Assembly: GCA_009777535.1 (NCBI GenBank)
Contig: WRLP01000025.1
Location: 1-40,518 of the forward strand
DNA from: Treponema sp.
GTDB taxonomy: Bacteria; Spirochaetota; Spirochaetia; Treponematales; Breznakiellaceae
Length of the DNA stretch: 40,518 bases
Direction of reading: 5' to 3'
Shown in pieces: positions 1 to 6,958 of this stretch (position 1 is the first letter of the stretch; each line of letters begins with the position of its first letter). The position numbers and the translations under genes are program-made. The notes below the pieces were generated by a model, which saw nothing but the letters and a program-made list of their open reading frames with translations, made no database searches and was not told the DNA's origin.

Positions 1-237
1 CGGAAGCCCTGAGGGAGCAAAAGGTTCATGCGGCATTTATTCTCTCATTGAAACAGCAAAGCAAAATGATTATGTTCCGGCCCATTATCTCAGGGCCCTT
101 TTTGAAAAAGCCCCCTATGCTTCTACTTCGGAAGATTGGGAAAACCTCCTGCCCTGGAATATCTTTTCAAAATAATCTGAAAAACAAGCCTGAAAGTCAT
201 TCCCCTTGGCCTTTTTACCGCTAGAATTGACGCTTAC
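1..237 (+). mobile_element. IS66-family insertion sequence, right end only
   Basis: The window opens inside an IS66-type element. It carries the last 57 codons of the TnpC transposase (ending at 175), a short non-coding tail, and an end that reads GACGCTTAC at 229-237. IS66-family ends are known to start 5'-GTAAGCG, so this is the right terminal inverted repeat in the expected orientation. If the family rule of an 8-bp target duplication holds, the duplicated target is TTTCTAAG at 238-245. The left end lies outside the window, so the pairing of ends cannot be checked here. Confidence 0.75.
2..175 (+). CDS. IS66 transposase TnpC, C-terminal fragment (partial at window edge)
   Basis: This open frame runs in from the left edge and ends in TAA at 173-175. 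It shows the typical IS66 C-terminal domain: a conserved segment reading GIYSLIETAKQND, followed by HYLRALFEKAP and a terminal LLPWNIF. This small domain follows the DDE catalytic core in the IS66 family, whose full proteins are about 500 residues. The catalytic residues lie outside the window, so activity cannot be judged. No frameshift is seen in the visible part. The assignment rests on recalled family features. Confidence 0.8.
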   Translation, partial: GSPEGAKGSCGIYSLIETAKQNDYVPAHYLRALFEKAPYASTSEDWENLLPWNIFSK

Positions 238-381
238 TTTCTAAGTCGTCGTAACGCTCGGCTTTTTGGGCTTGATGATCTCTCAATGGACTATCTTATG
301 ACAAAGTCAATAGCAGATAATAAAACACCTGGAGATATTATCAGTGAAATGATTCGTGAACGAATTACGGCAACAGTTTAA
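238..381 (+). pseudogene. 3' remnant of a small gene interrupted by the IS66 element
   Basis: Directly after the IS right end an open frame continues for 47 codons to TAA at 379-381. It ends with a charged helix-like stretch (MTKSIADNKTPGDIIS, then EMIRERI). The frame has no start codon before the IS boundary except an internal ATG at 286, and its first codons join straight onto the element. This is what the tail of a target gene split by insertion would look like. The family is not recognised. A short acidic and basic helical tail is compatible with a small DNA-binding or antitoxin protein, but that is a guess. Confidence 0.5.
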
Positions 382-497
382 ATGTTAATTACCTAGTTAG
401 CCGCAAACCGCATAATGAATAACGCCTCGAATAAAATCAGAAGAATTTTTTATCCGCGGATTACGCTAATTAGCGCGGAGAACACGGAAAAAATGAA

Positions 498-658
498 ATC
501 CGCGTAATGTCTCCCTTGTTGTCCTTCGGAAAGCTTAGTCGACGAGCCGAGAGGAATGGATTTAAGGGCGCTTCGAACCGCGGACCCTCTTCCTCTCTCC
601 CCCCACATCTAGCGTGGGCTGACAAATACCGGCACTATGAAATTTTGGTGTCAGGCAC
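498..658. repeat. Direct repeat, copy A, with REP-like palindrome
   Basis: This stretch is repeated at 769-968 with nearly the same sequence. Shared landmarks are ATCCGCGTAATGTCTCCCTT, CTTAGTCGACGAGCCGAGAG, GGGCGCTTCGAACCGCGGAC, TAGCGTGGGCTGACAAATAC and GGTGTCAGGCAC. Copy A lacks about 39 bp that copy B has in the middle. Just past its end GTCAGGCACTGTGCCTGAC (650-668) is a perfect palindrome with a 3-nt loop, resembling REP-type elements. Open frames across it on either strand have low-complexity translations and no ribosome sites, so I treat it as non-coding. Confidence 0.75.
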
Positions 659-768
659 TGTGCCTGACCCTCTTCTCCGCGTAAATCAAGAGGGGAACCT
701 TCGCTCACTTACGTTCGCTCGGTTGAGGATTCCGCGTAATCCGTGTAATCCGTGGACTCTTCTTCCCT

Positions 769-968
769 ATCCGCGTAATGTCTCCCTTGCTGTCCTTCGG
801 ACAGCTTAGTCGACGAGCCGAGAGGAATGGATTTAAGGGCGCTTCGAACCGCGGACCTGCGGTCCGACGGTTCTCCGCGCCCGGCGGCTTCCGCGGACTC
901 TTCCTCCCTCCCCCCATATCTAGCGTGGGCTGACAAATACCGGCACTATGAAATTTTGGTGTCAGGCA
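769..968. repeat. Direct repeat, copy B
   Basis: Second copy of the element at 498-658, with an extra GC-rich segment of about 39 bp after GAACCGCGGAC. In this copy GCTGTCCTTCGGACAGC forms an almost perfect short hairpin that is degraded in copy A. Between and after the copies a shorter motif, CCGCGTAATCCGTGTAATCC followed by GTGGACTCTTCTT, occurs at 732-764 and about 989-1021. A weaker relative (AATCCGTATAATCTGTGGAC) lies at 40142-40161, so the short motif is dispersed. Together these account for the gene-free stretch 382-1050. Confidence 0.75.
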
Positions 969-1050
969 CCGTTGCGTACCTAAATAATCCGCGTAATCCG
1001 TGTAATCCGTGGACTCTTCTTCTCCGCGAAAATCCGCGGACCCTTCTTCC

Positions 1051-2329
1051 TCACTCAACAGCATTAGCATTAAAGTCAGCCAAATTTGCCCATACAAATT
1101 TACCGCTTTCCTTGGTCCTAAGATTAGTATAATTGGTAGCAAGCTGGGGTATGCCATTCACCAATGTGACTCCAGTGGAAAAACCACTAGTAGCGCCATT
1201 ACCAAACTTTAGCCAATCTTCTTCGTTAAGCGATGGAACTGGTCGTGTTGCATCAGTACCCAAATATTTAGTATCAATACCAGTAAGATCAGCCCCAGTA
1301 ACTTTTGCTTGTCCAGTATTATCGACAAATGCGCGATGGTTTGGTTGGAGAGATGCATGCCCGACCAGTGACCCGGCATATTTTTTTGAAATTATCACAT
1401 TAGTATATGTAGCAGGAAATCCACTAACACCCGTATGAATGTATTCACCACCTAAGCCGCGAATATAAACAACTCCAAAAGCACCATAGCGTGTTTCACT
1501 TGAAATATCATGCCATATATTCAAATAACCTCTATTTGCAGTAGTCTGAGATATACCAAACAGGGTTGAGCTTATAGTTGTAAATTTTATATCTATAACT
1601 CCATTAAAATTACCGTCTATATATACAATATTATTATAATCTCCTATTAACCCTATGTTACGAGTTGGAATCAAGGATAAATAATTACTACCACTTAAGC
1701 TACTCCACTTATCCCCATCCCCTATAATATTCGTATTCTTAAATTCAGATATACCTAGGGATGAGATTAGGTAGTTGGCCATGGGGACGGTTAGGTTGCC
1801 GACATAGTCTGTGCGTGGCTCGCTTTGTTGATATCCACCGCCGGCAACAGCCGCCTTGCGATCGGCTGAATTGGCTGTGACTCCGCCGATGTTGCGGGAA
1901 GTGACGGCGCCGTTTGCGCTGCCGTCAAAGGTTAGGCCAGAGGTAGGCCAGACCGGGAGAAGGCTTTTATTATCTGTGCCGACTGTGCTACCGCTGCCAT
2001 TAGGGTTGTAGTATGCAAGGACAAAGTCATACATGCCGTTTGCTGCGACATTGGGAACGGCAGAGCCGATACCCTGGACGCGGACGCGAGAGTGGTCAAG
2101 GAGTACATTGTCAGATGGATGTAAGCCATTATCTTTTAAAGCGGATTCATAAGCGGCCCAATCATTAACAATGGGATAATCATTAATAACACTACCCAAT
2201 TCTTCATATGCAATACCCCCCTAAAATAGATATACTTTCCCAATTACCAGAAAACGATGAAATACTTCCACCCGATTCTTGTTTTAACCCAAAACCATGG
2301 AATGGGGCTTCCTCATAGTTTCTATTCAA
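1051..2329 (-). pseudogene. Surface or secreted protein remnant, frameshifted at a G6 tract
   Basis: Two frames on the minus strand belong together. The main frame (1051 to about 2217) is rich in Gly, Asn, Ser and Thr, typical of bacterial surface proteins. The 5' frame (2329 to 2204) encodes 33-40 residues with the same character (ESGGSISSFSGNWESISIL) and stops soon after a run of six G on the minus strand (2216-2221). With five G the frames join as ...SISILGGIAYEELGSV. No ATG, signal peptide or ribosome site starts the 5' part, which begins right after the preceding lipoprotein stop, so the N-terminus is missing. The 3' end abuts the repeat block. The only start in the long frame is a TTG at 2199 without a ribosome site. 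The family is not recognised. It may be a dead gene or a silent donor cassette. Confidence 0.6.
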
Positions 2330-3215
2330 TTACAGCTATGTCAGTTGCGTTCACACCCTGGGCTGTCAAAGCCTCGCGTATGTAATGCACGTATGCTAGG
2401 GATATATCCGCCATTCCGGTCGAACTTAACTCGACATCCACGGCCCTTCCGGTAAGGTTTTGTGTAATAAAGCTGTTAAGCGAGCCTATTGTAACACTTG
2501 AGTAATCGGACGGATCGCCGTTGATTACAAGAGTTGCCTTTGCGCCGGGAGCTTCCGGTATAACAAGGACAGCCGCCGGGCCGTTTGTGCCGAGGGCTGC
2601 GATATTGAAAACTGCATCGCTGTCGCCGGTTATCGTATACGTTTCGCTCATAATGGGCGAATTGTTCATACCGTCCAATACGGCAATGGCCTTAATGGTG
2701 GTTGTTGTATTGATGTTTATAGCGTCCGTGTAGAGGACGCTGCCTGTCGTGGGCGTATTGCCGTCGAGGGTGTAGTAAATGTCAGCCCCGTCTGTGCCGC
2801 AGGAAAGGGTAACTGATACCAACTCGTCGAAAGTACCCCCTTGTGGGTCGGCGGTCGGAATGGCGACGGTATTGGGGTCGTCAATAGTATACTCCTCCGT
2901 CATTACCGCACTGTTGTTCATGCCGTCTTTTACGGCAATAGCTTTAAGGGTAGCAGTTGCGGCGATTTCTATCGCACTGGCGTAGGAGTTACTGCCTGTC
3001 GTGGGCGTGCTGTTGTCGAGTGTGTAGTAAATAGCCGCCCCGCCTGTAACACAGGAAAGGGCTACTGACACCGGAGCGGCGTAAGTCCCACCGGCAGGGG
3101 AAGCGGTCGGCGTGGCGACGGTATCGGTCGACGAACTGTCCGGATGCGGACAGCCGGCAAGAGCGAGTTGCAGACACAGCAGCGAAATGCACACTTTAGC
3201 GAATGACTTTTTCAT
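2322..3215 (-). CDS. Lipoprotein with two chitobiase C-terminal-type repeats
   Basis: A 297-residue exported lipoprotein. Residues 1-21 form a signal peptide ending in a lipobox (LALAGC, lipidated Cys21). Two tandem repeats follow at about 35-112 and 118-195, each with the pattern TP-A-P-GGTY/F, then V-V-LSC, then IYYTLD-.TPTTGS, then TIKAIAV-DGMNNS. This is the CHB_HEX_C-type domain seen in carbohydrate-active and surface proteins. The C-terminal 100 residues are not recognised. A possible promoter (TTGCAT, 17 bp, TAAACT) places the -10 box only 6 nt before the ATG, suggesting a leaderless transcript, although the boxes are weak. The gene sits between parS and the surface-protein pseudogene. 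Substrate and role are unknown. Confidence 0.8.
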   Translation of the reverse strand: MKKSFAKVCISLLCLQLALAGCPHPDSSSTDTVATPTASPAGGTYAAPVSVALSCVTGGAAIYYTLDNSTPTTGSNSYASAIEIAATATLKAIAVKDGMNNSAVMTEEYTIDDPNTVAIPTADPQGGTFDELVSVTLSCGTDGADIYYTLDGNTPTTGSVLYTDAININTTTTIKAIAVLDGMNNSPIMSETYTITGDSDAVFNIAALGTNGPAAVLVIPEAPGAKATLVINGDPSDYSSVTIGSLNSFITQNLTGRAVDVELSSTGMADISLAYVHYIREALTAQGVNATDIAVIE

Positions 3216-3258
3216 GCTTAGAGTTTAGCAGGGGGCGGGGGAAGATGCAATTGGCGGC

Positions 3259-3292
3259 GGTCTTCAATGTTTCACGTGAAACATTGAAGACC
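3259..3292. promoter_or_regulatory. parS centromere site (ParB binding) inside a 34-bp perfect palindrome
   Basis: TGTTTCACGTGAAACA at 3268-3283 matches the conserved bacterial chromosomal parS consensus. The dyad extends without a mismatch to 34 bp, with half-site GGTCTTCAATGTTTCAC. ParB-CTP clamps load at such sites and spread to organise the origin region for segregation. Position supports the call: it lies between genes and about 12 kb from the predicted oriC, where parS sites usually cluster. There is no T-tract on either side, so it does not look like a terminator. parA and parB are not in this window. Confidence 0.9.
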
Positions 3293-4534
3293 CTATGCTG
3301 TTAAAACTTGGAGCGGTATTACATTTACTCCGTCTTTACGGCGGCAGGCAAAGCCGTTTGCACTAATAACCGTCAGCGCTGCGGGTTTCCCCATTTTTTT
3401 CTGGTCAATTTTGTCGGTAAAGCGAAGAAGGTTTGCGGCGGCTTCATCCTGGGCGCTGAATCCCATTTTTACTTCAAAAGCCGCCCAGGTATTATCCGGG
3501 TACTCAACTATTGCATCAATTTCCATGTTGCGGGAATCCCTATAGTGATAGATTTTTCCGTCATGCAAATCCGCATATATTCTTAAGTCGCGAATTACTA
3601 GTGATTCAAATAAAAAGCCGAAATAATTTAAATCCGAAAGCAGCTTGTCCGTGGAAAGAGCCAGTGTCCCGATAGCGAAGGAAGGATCAACAAAATGACG
3701 CTTGGGCGCTTTACGTAGCGTGTCTGCGGATCGGATATGTGTATTCCAGGCAGGGAGCTGTTCCACTACCATTAACCGTTCAAGAATATCCAAATACTCA
3801 GCGATTGTTTCGTCTGTTGATATGCCGGTATCTTTTGAGAGGGAAGATAAAGACGCCTCTGTAGAAATATTTCTGGACAGTGATTGCAAAAGCCTCATAA
3901 CTTTTTGCGGCTCTCTTTTTTTTCCGGAAACTCTGTTGATATCAACCTCTGCTATTAATGCGGCATAATCCTGCATAAAACGTAAAGCCTCACGGCTGTT
4001 GGAATTCAATAGACTTGGCCAGCCCCCAATGGTGAGTCTTTCAGCTAATGTTTTTAAATCAAACTGTGCCGGCTCAGATTTAACAGGGCGGCCTTTCATC
4101 ACATTCGACAGACTTACTTCCCCGGTAGACCAGCCTCTTTCGAAAAGCGACATTGGCCTCATTTTAATGATAGAGAAGCGTCCCGCACCTGAATGAAGGC
4201 GGGCACGTTCTTCCGGATTTGCAGAACCGGTAAGTATAAACTGGCCTTTCTTCTTTCTGTCATCAACCTCACGCCGGACATAGTTCCATATTTGGGGATG
4301 CTCCTGCCATTCATCAATAAGGCGGGGAACCGGCCCTTCCAGAACAGACCTGGGATTCATTTCCATACGCATGGATATATCTTCGTCTACATCGAGCCGT
4401 ATACTGCTTTTTGCAGCCTGTAGCGCCGTTTCTGTTTTTCCGCAGCCCTTTGCACCCTGTATCAGGACCGCTCCGGAAAGACGGAGCCGGTCTTTTAAAG
4501 TAGTGTCGGCAAAGCGTTTTAGGTAAGAAGCCAT
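3293..4534 (-). CDS. AAA-family ATPase with DUF4143 domain (AAA_14 type)
   Basis: Predicted P-loop ATPase of the AAA_14/DUF4143 class, about 413 residues from the ATG at 4534. That start has a ribosome site (ACAGGA) 7 nt upstream; a longer frame from a TTG at 4564 lacks one. The Walker A motif reads GAKGCGKTET near residue 35, the Walker B-like segment is RLIDEWQEHPQIW, and a sensor-like LTGSAN follows. The C-terminal third contains the nuclease-fold-like DUF4143 pattern (MEIDAIVEY and FEVKMG). Members are widespread, often multicopy and mobile, and their function is unsettled. The gene is bounded upstream by a 23-bp tandem repeat and downstream by parS. It differs clearly in sequence from the second DUF4143 ATPase at 5544-6785. 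Confidence 0.85.
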   Translation of the reverse strand: MASYLKRFADTTLKDRLRLSGAVLIQGAKGCGKTETALQAAKSSIRLDVDEDISMRMEMNPRSVLEGPVPRLIDEWQEHPQIWNYVRREVDDRKKKGQFILTGSANPEERARLHSGAGRFSIIKMRPMSLFERGWSTGEVSLSNVMKGRPVKSEPAQFDLKTLAERLTIGGWPSLLNSNSREALRFMQDYAALIAEVDINRVSGKKREPQKVMRLLQSLSRNISTEASLSSLSKDTGISTDETIAEYLDILERLMVVEQLPAWNTHIRSADTLRKAPKRHFVDPSFAIGTLALSTDKLLSDLNYFGFLFESLVIRDLRIYADLHDGKIYHYRDSRNMEIDAIVEYPDNTWAAFEVKMGFSAQDEAAANLLRFTDKIDQKKMGKPAALTVISANGFACRRKDGVNVIPLQVLTA

Positions 4535-4561
4535 AAATATTCCTGTTTTAAGTGTATTACA

Positions 4562-4646
4562 CAACCGGGAAAATGTAAAGGTTTCAACCGGGAATTTGTA
4601 AGTATTTCAACCAGGAAAATGTGAATGTTTCAACCGGGATTTTGAT
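4562..4646. repeat. 23-bp tandem repeat, 3.7 copies, upstream of the ATPase gene
   Basis: Units begin at 4562, 4585, 4608 and 4631, each starting CAACCGGGAA (CAACCAGGAA in the third) and ending with TTT; the last is partial. The array lies 28 bp upstream of the ATPase start on the minus strand and runs into the 3' end of the ybaK-like gene, supplying its last codons. Exact 23-bp spacing, about two helix turns, is compatible with phased protein binding as in iterons or operators. It may also be a relic of how the ATPase gene was inserted. Confidence 0.85.
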
Positions 4647-5121
4647 CCACACAGACATCTACCCAGCCCTTGCATTGGGAGTACTCTTCCAGCTCTGCCA
4701 TGGTAAGCTCTATTGCCGAATTGCCACTGCCGCAGGCTGGAAAAATTGTCTCGAAGCGTTTCATTGAATTGTCCAGATAAACATCTACTCCCTCTGGAAG
4801 GGCGAAAGGGCAAACGCCGCCAATGGCATGGCCGGTATATTCCAGGGCTTCATTGGGGCTTAGCATTTTCGGCTTAAACCCGAAATGAGTGCGAAATTTC
4901 TTATTGTCCAGCCTGTTGTCGCCGGCTGTAACAACCATCATTGCGCCATTGGCGCCGCTGTTGGCGCCGTTTCTAAGAGAGATGCTCTTTGCGATTCTTG
5001 CCGGAATTACCCCAAGTGCGGCAGCGGCAAGTTCCACAGTAGCGGTAGAGATGCCCATCTCGATAATATCTTTTTCCCTGTTCCAGCGGCTTAAATATTT
5101 GCGTACCTGTTCAATAGACAT
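4630..5121 (-). CDS. YbaK/EbsC-family aminoacyl-tRNA editing protein
   Basis: A 163-residue single-domain protein of the YbaK/ProX editing family, which hydrolyses misacylated tRNA such as Cys-tRNA(Pro) in the cytoplasm. Features include the conserved lysine region ARIAKSISLRNG (residues 41-52), the GDNRLDNKKF segment, and the hallmark GHAIGGVCPFALPEG (about 97-111), whose GG.CPF loop lines the active site. Length is normal. The last residues (DQNPG) are encoded by a tandem-repeat unit, so the original tail may have been replaced. The promoter is TTGGCG, 18 bp, TATAAT with the -10 box ending only 10 nt before the ATG and no ribosome site, which suggests a near-leaderless mRNA. The tRNA substrate cannot be assigned. 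Confidence 0.88.
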   Translation of the reverse strand: MSIEQVRKYLSRWNREKDIIEMGISTATVELAAAALGVIPARIAKSISLRNGANSGANGAMMVVTAGDNRLDNKKFRTHFGFKPKMLSPNEALEYTGHAIGGVCPFALPEGVDVYLDNSMKRFETIFPACGSGNSAIELTMAELEEYSQCKGWVDVCVDQNPG

Positions 5122-5131
5122 TACAATATTT

Positions 5132-5161
5132 ATTATACTGAATTATCAAATTACACGCCAA
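5132..5161 (-). promoter_or_regulatory. Sigma-70-type promoter of the ybaK-like gene, near-leaderless
   Basis: On the minus strand TTGGCG (-35, 4 of 6), an 18-bp spacer and a perfect TATAAT at 5137-5132 precede the ATG at 5121. Transcription would begin about 4-5 nt before the start codon, leaving no room for a Shine-Dalgarno site, and none is seen. The same 60-bp gap must also drive the divergent FMN-binding lipoprotein gene. Confidence 0.6.
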
Positions 5162-5181
5162 CAGTGTAAGGAGTATCTGAA

Positions 5182-5532
5182 ATGCGTTATAAAATCTTAT
5201 TATTTGCCGGCCTTGTACTGGCCGTATCCTGTACAAACTTAAAAAATATCGCCGTTAACTCGCCCGATTTAAGTAATATCGCTGATGGCATCTATCGTGG
5301 TAAATCAAAGGTGCATGTTGTAAGGGTAACGCTTGATGTTACGATGCAGGACGGAGCCATTTCTTCGATACAGATTATTCAACACTTTAACGGCAGGGGA
5401 AAAAAGGCCGAGGCCATTGTCCCCCAAATAATCGAAGCCCAAAGCCTGAATGTCGATGTTGTAAGCGGCGCTACAGGAAGCAGCAAGGCTATCTTAAAGG
5501 CTGTCGAAAACGCGCTTGCGGCAGACGATTGA
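5182..5532 (+). CDS. FMN-binding-domain lipoprotein, predicted ApbE flavinylation substrate
   Basis: A 116-residue exported lipoprotein. The signal peptide ends in LAVSC (lipidated Cys17) and is followed by one FMN-binding domain (PF04205 type). The flavinylation motif D..(S/T)GA(T/S) is exact: DVVSGAT at residues 92-98, with Thr98 as the predicted acceptor of covalently attached FMN. The family carries electrons outside the membrane, in RnfG/NqrC-type complexes or as single-domain redox proteins. An ApbE flavinyltransferase lipoprotein is encoded at 20662-21666 and could modify it. Start ATG has a good ribosome site (AAGGAG, 9 nt). It is convergent with the neighbouring ATPase, with an 11-bp gap. 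The electron partners are unknown. Confidence 0.85.
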   Translation: MRYKILLFAGLVLAVSCTNLKNIAVNSPDLSNIADGIYRGKSKVHVVRVTLDVTMQDGAISSIQIIQHFNGRGKKAEAIVPQIIEAQSLNVDVVSGATGSSKAILKAVENALAADD

Positions 5533-5543
5533 TACCAACAAAT

Positions 5544-6785
5544 TCACTTATTACCATTCACCAGCCAGTCAATTAAATAAAGCTGGATTATCCCGTTGTG
5601 GTTTGCCCTGGATGGAATATCATCCAGGGTTAATAAATATTTTGGGTGATTATCCTTAATTCCAGTCAGACTTGACAGTTCCCGTGCCAGAGTATCCGGA
5701 TCCAATACCGATGCTGCTACCTGATAATAATTAATCCCGTCAGAATCATTGTCCAACCCTTTCGCCCCAACAGCGACAAAATCAACTTCCTTATAGGCCA
5801 CCTTACCTACAAAGACACAACGGAACCGTCGGCGCAGTTCCAAATACACGATGTTTTCAAGCTGATGTCCCATATCTGGTGATGATGTTTCCAGAAGCAT
5901 ATTTCTAATGCCCGTATCAACTATATAGTACTTGCCCAAAGTTTTTAAATACTGCTTTCCCTTTATATCATAACGTCCGGCATGGTAGAAAATAAAACTG
6001 TCCGTTAGATTTCGTAAATAGGCATCAACAGTATTAACTGAAATTTTCCTTCCTGATGAATTAATGGTATCGCTAATTCTTTTTATAGAAATAGGACTCC
6101 CCACAGAATGACTTAAGAATTTTATAATACTCTCCAACAGGGCAATATCAGTGGTGTCTGTGCGTTTTGCCACATCTTTCAATAAAATTGTATTGTAGAT
6201 TCCATCAATATATGTTTTTATCATTCCCGGATTGGTACCCAGAGCCGCATTATAGGGAAAGGAACCATAACGCAGATACTCATTGAAAGCCGCTCTAAGG
6301 TCAGTAGATTTTTTCTGCGTGTTTGTGTTGGTAAAAGCCAGATACTCAGCAAAGGACAACGGCAGCATATTTATTTCCACATACCTGCCAGATAACAGTG
6401 TGGCCAGTTCTCCAGACAGCATATAGGCATTAGAACCAGTAATATATACATCAACATTTTCTTTAATAAACAGCCCGTCTATTGCTTTCTCAAAGCCAAC
6501 GCACTGTTGCACTTCGTCAACAAAGATATAGGTATATCTATTTTTACAAAGTCTTTTTTGAATGTAAGAATAGAGCATCTGATGATTTAGCAGTGTTTCA
6601 AATTCAGGATCTTCCAGGTTTATTGAGATTATTTGATCTTCACCTACACCGTTGCCTTTAAGCCAATCTATGTATTGCAGTAATAGAGTTGATTTTCCGC
6701 ATCTCCTTACGCCAGATATGACCTTAATTACCTGCTTTTCCCGCCAGGCTGCCAAATAAGCCAAATATTCATTTCGCTTTACCAT
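5544..6785 (-). CDS. AAA-family ATPase with DUF4143 domain (second, unrelated copy)
   Basis: A 413-residue P-loop ATPase. Walker A is SGVRRCGKSTLL (residues 24-35), Walker B is YTYIFVDEVQQ, and a sensor segment YITGSNAYMLSGEL follows, all typical of AAA_14 proteins. The C-terminal half has the DUF4143 layout, with a winged-helix-like part (SVNTVDAYLRNL) and a nuclease-like segment (LENIVYLELRRR, then YKEVDFVAV). Function in this family is not established. The ATG at 6785 lies 6 nt after a perfect -10 box, so the mRNA should be leaderless. The N-terminus (MVKRNEYLAYL...VIKVISGVRRCGKST) matches the usual start of the family, which supports that ATG. A 13-bp-stem inverted repeat overlaps the -35 box. 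Confidence 0.87.
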   Translation of the reverse strand: MVKRNEYLAYLAAWREKQVIKVISGVRRCGKSTLLLQYIDWLKGNGVGEDQIISINLEDPEFETLLNHQMLYSYIQKRLCKNRYTYIFVDEVQQCVGFEKAIDGLFIKENVDVYITGSNAYMLSGELATLLSGRYVEINMLPLSFAEYLAFTNTNTQKKSTDLRAAFNEYLRYGSFPYNAALGTNPGMIKTYIDGIYNTILLKDVAKRTDTTDIALLESIIKFLSHSVGSPISIKRISDTINSSGRKISVNTVDAYLRNLTDSFIFYHAGRYDIKGKQYLKTLGKYYIVDTGIRNMLLETSSPDMGHQLENIVYLELRRRFRCVFVGKVAYKEVDFVAVGAKGLDNDSDGINYYQVAASVLDPDTLARELSSLTGIKDNHPKYLLTLDDIPSRANHNGIIQLYLIDWLVNGNK

Positions 6786-6791
6786 TTTTTA

Positions 6792-6820
6792 ATTATATCG
6801 TATTTTTAGCCATCTGTCAA
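6792..6820 (-). promoter_or_regulatory. Perfect consensus sigma-70 promoter, leaderless ATPase gene
   Basis: On the minus strand TTGACA (6820-6815), exactly 17 bp, then TATAAT (6797-6792): both boxes and the spacing are ideal. The start codon begins 6 nt after the -10 box, so the expected first transcribed base is the A of ATG. This combination is rare and suggests that expression is strong unless repressed. Confidence 0.85.
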
Positions 6821-6847
6821 GTTTTTTCTCATCAGAGAAAAAACTTG
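6818..6847. promoter_or_regulatory. Inverted repeat overlapping the -35 box (candidate operator)
   Basis: CAAGTTTTTTCTC (6818-6830) and GAGAAAAAACTTG (6835-6847) are perfect inverted copies separated by ATCA. The repeat shares three bases (6818-6820) with the -35 hexamer of the leaderless ATPase promoter, so a protein bound here would block RNA polymerase. As RNA on the minus strand it would be an AU-rich hairpin without a GC core, so it is a poor terminator for the upstream META-domain gene. Confidence 0.65.
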
Positions 6848-6888
6848 GATTATTTAAAAATTTTTTCTTTTACGATGCCACTCATCGG

Positions 6889-6915
6889 AAAACGTAGCGC
6901 CGTCAACGGCGATTA
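6889..6915 (-). terminator. Weak hairpin after the META-domain gene
   Basis: On the minus strand, ATCGCCGTTGACGGCGCTAC forms a 5-bp GC stem (CGCCG/CGGCG) with a 4-nt loop, followed by a short T-containing stretch (CGTTTTCC). It lies about 45 nt after the META-domain stop codon. The short stem and imperfect T-tract make termination uncertain. Confidence 0.3.
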
Positions 6916-6958
6916 AGGGACACTATGTATGGGATATGTTCTCGCCTTTTTTCCCCGG

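Noticed and set aside
560-590. Possible tRNA T-loop (GGTTCGAAG on the minus strand) in the repeat block
   Set aside because: The flanking bases do not pair into a 5-bp T-stem and no acceptor or anticodon arm can be drawn.
507-1157. Several overlapping open frames of 67-150 codons on both strands
   Set aside because: They follow the direct repeats, translate to low-complexity text such as repeated TDYTDY, and have no ribosome sites or recognisable domains.
4562-4646. CRISPR-like array
   Set aside because: The 23-bp units are directly adjacent with no unique spacers, so this is a tandem repeat. The heptamers at 40458 are rejected for the same reason.
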